A DNA stretch of 64,000 bases, from contig JACJYN010000004.1 of NCBI GenBank assembly GCA_020636095.1, forward strand, positions 806,001 to 870,000, given 5' to 3'. This stretch comes from Lewinellaceae bacterium. GTDB taxonomy: Bacteria; Bacteroidota; Bacteroidia; Chitinophagales; Saprospiraceae. Below are positions 62,427-64,000 of the stretch, piece after piece (position 1 is the stretch's first letter; every line of letters starts with the position of its first letter). The translations under genes and the position numbers were made by a program. A model generated the notes under the pieces. It saw only the letters and a program-made list of their open reading frames with translations, was not told where the DNA came from and ran no database searches.

Positions 62427-63761
62427 TCACCTCATCTCCACCAGCGCCGTCCAAACACTCATACTCCCCTCCTCCATGCGGGTCCAGATAGGGCGCACGT
62501 GCCCATCGTAGGCGCTGATATCATTGTAATCGCCAAAGAAAACACTCTTGGTAGGCACAAAGGGCTGCTCGCTGATGCGGCGGTTGGTGAAACTTTTGCC
62601 GCCGTCGGCCGACCAGGCGAGGTAGACGTCGGTGCGGTCGTCATCATAGGCGCGGCGGTCGTAAAAGACAAAGTAAAGGATACCGGTGATTGGGTCGATG
62701 TCCATCCAGGTGAAGAACTGCTGCCTGCCCGGGCCATCGTCGTTGACGCGAACAGGCTTACTCCAGCTCTGTCCGCCGTCTTTGGAAGCGGACAACCAGA
62801 TATCCGTATCATCCACGCCGTTGCGCTGATCGCTCCAGTTGACGTAGATCGTGCCCCGGTGAGGGCCGTCGGTTAGGTCGGCCACGGTTATCGGCATGCC
62901 GTTGCAGCGGTAGATGCCGGGGATGTCAAAATTCCAGCCACCGGGCTGATCGGAGACGACGATGTCTTCCTGGAGCCAGGTGATACCGCCATCCAGCGAG
63001 CGGTCGAAATAAATCTTTTCATTGTAGGACCAGGCGACGTATACTTCGCCGTTGGGGCCCACCGCGGGCACGGCGCCCTCGGTGGTCTGATCGCCATCCA
63101 GGCAATCGCCCTCCAACTGGCTGAGTACGATGGCATCGCTCCAGTTCAGGCCGCCGTCGACAGACTTGGAGAAGAGGATGCGGCTATGGTCCTTGGGGTC
63201 GCGGCTATCGTATTTATCAAATTCCGTCCAGGTGATGTAGAGGTGGTGGTTGCGGGGGTCGGCGGCCAGCCAGTGTTTGTCCTGGTCATGGGGAGGGCGC
63301 AGGCCGGTAAAGGCCCCCTCGCTCCAGGTTTTGCCGCCGTCTTCCGAACGCTGGACCACGATGCGGTCCAGCCAGTTTTCACCAAAGCTGCTGCCTCCCG
63401 GATTAGACAGGTGAGCGTAGTAGAACCGGCCGGTGAAGTCCGCCAGAATGACCGGGTCGCCGTAAACGCCATACGGGGACTGCAGGCGGTTCTTCTCCCA
63501 GGTTTTGCCTCCATCTTCGGAAAAATACACCCGGTCGAGGATGGCGCCGGCCACTACCCGGTTGGGGTCTTCCGGGCTGATGGCGATGCTGGGCTCACAG
63601 GGCCCGACAAAGCCGCCCTGGTCGATCCGTATGTTGGGCGCCTCGGCGGGAAGTTGCGGGACGATAGGCGCTGCTTTACGCTGGCAGGCCAGGAGGGTTA
63701 TTAGCAGGCAGAAGGATAGAGTAGCTGCGCGGGTGGAGACGGTTTGGTGATTTTTCGTCAT
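62427..63761 (-). CDS. BNR-repeat (sialidase-like fold) lipoprotein
   Basis: 444 residues with a lipoprotein signal (ITLLACQRK). Six Asp-box (BNR) motifs are spread through it: SEDGGKTW twice, SVDGGLNW, SLDGGITW, SKDGGQSW and SADGGKSF, marking a six-bladed propeller as in sialidases and glycan-binding proteins. The Arg triad of true sialidases is not obvious, so glycosidase activity is not claimed. It is exported to the envelope. Confidence 0.85.
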   Translation of the reverse strand: MTKNHQTVSTRAATLSFCLLITLLACQRKAAPIVPQLPAEAPNIRIDQGGFVGPCEPSIAISPEDPNRVVAGAILDRVYFSEDGGKTWEKNRLQSPYGVYGDPVILADFTGRFYYAHLSNPGGSSFGENWLDRIVVQRSEDGGKTWSEGAFTGLRPPHDQDKHWLAADPRNHHLYITWTEFDKYDSRDPKDHSRILFSKSVDGGLNWSDAIVLSQLEGDCLDGDQTTEGAVPAVGPNGEVYVAWSYNEKIYFDRSLDGGITWLQEDIVVSDQPGGWNFDIPGIYRCNGMPITVADLTDGPHRGTIYVNWSDQRNGVDDTDIWLSASKDGGQSWSKPVRVNDDGPGRQQFFTWMDIDPITGILYFVFYDRRAYDDDRTDVYLAWSADGGKSFTNRRISEQPFVPTKSVFFGDYNDISAYDGHVRPIWTRMEEGSMSVWTALVEMR

Positions 63762-63942
63762 CTTGGTTGGATATTCAAAATTTCGAAATAGCTTTCAGAC
63801 AAGCCCCAATTTACAAATGTTTCCCCTATTCCCATCCGTCGATTCGCTCTTACCTAAAGGCCGAACCGGGCTTTTGACGATTTTCTACCAACAAATCCAT
63901 TTACTACCCCAAATTCTCTATTTTTAAGCCAAAATCGCCAAC

Positions 63943-64000
63943 ATGAGAATACCCGCTCTTTTCATTCTAACTCTACTCATCATGGTATCAAGCTGTAAAC
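63943..64000 (+). CDS. Lipoprotein N-terminus (partial)
   Basis: The ATG at 63943 opens a frame of 19 complete codons to the window edge. It is a classical lipoprotein signal (MRIPALFILTLLIMVSSCK) with the lipobox cysteine at residue 18. Nothing more can be said. Confidence 0.6.
   Translation, partial: MRIPALFILTLLIMVSSCK

Overview
The window looks like a chromosomal segment of a Bacteroidota bacterium, most likely of the Saprospiria (Lewinella/Phaeodactylibacter-like). This is an inference from several signs. Proteins carry type IX secretion (T9SS) C-terminal sorting domains of both type A and type B. Menaquinone synthesis is represented by the futalosine pathway (mqnD plus a UbiA prenyltransferase). 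Several genes are preceded by the Bacteroidota -7 box TAnnTTTG. Lipoproteins are abundant, GC is moderately high, and many genes lack a strong Shine-Dalgarno sequence. I see no rRNA, tRNA, CRISPR array, prophage or complete insertion sequence. The content is ordinary housekeeping and envelope genes, with short palindromic repeats crowded into the intergenic gaps.

Layout. 1-7.7 kb: end of a small membrane protein gene, an ECF sigma / anti-sigma pair, pyrC and purK (divergent), a cryptochrome-DASH gene, arfB, and a SCO1-cytochrome c lipoprotein pair. 7.9-13.5 kb: a 1496-residue T9SS type B surface protein and a bile-acid:sodium symporter family gene. 13.6-19.4 kb (minus strand): xylA-xylB, an AcuI/YhdH oxidoreductase and a two-PDZ T9SS protein. 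19.6-28.3 kb: clpB, an S46 dipeptidyl-peptidase, a serine-hydrolase gene broken by an internal deletion but still preceded by an intact twin-operator promoter, and a two-gene ABC exporter. 28.4-38.6 kb: mqnD, alanine dehydrogenase, two large TPR/PD40 envelope scaffold proteins (one ending in two SPOR domains, one in OmpA) with a Kazal inhibitor lipoprotein between them, a MOSC protein, UbiA/MqnP and a DUF1573 lipoprotein. 38.8-53.5 kb: a DUF5916 outer-membrane protein, a ClC channel with CBS domains, a tail-fibre-like secreted protein, an M12-type T9SS metalloprotease, a TPR protein, an S8 lipoprotein protease and an OmpA/TSP3 porin-like protein. 53.5-64 kb: purE, a WG-repeat lipoprotein co-transcribed with an NrtR-type Nudix regulator, pncB with a palindromic operator candidate, a macrodomain protein, coaD, a YjjG-type phosphatase, pruA and a BNR-repeat lipoprotein.

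Genes that work together: purK with purE (50 kb apart here), xylA with xylB, mqnD with the UbiA prenyltransferase, nrtR with pncB in NAD salvage, and the SCO1/cytochrome c pair in respiration. A secreted or surface proteolysis theme (S46, S8 and M12-type proteases plus a Kazal inhibitor) is served by the T9SS and lipoprotein export.

The least expected signal is between the genes. Several families of small non-coding palindromic elements (MITE/REP-like) recur, one copy with a probable 6-bp target duplication, one nested inside another, and one supplying the stop codon of the gene it abuts. I did not find a clearly new multi-gene system. The best leads are these repeat families, the operator-flanked promoter left in front of a broken hydrolase gene, and the nrtR/WG-lipoprotein/pncB locus.
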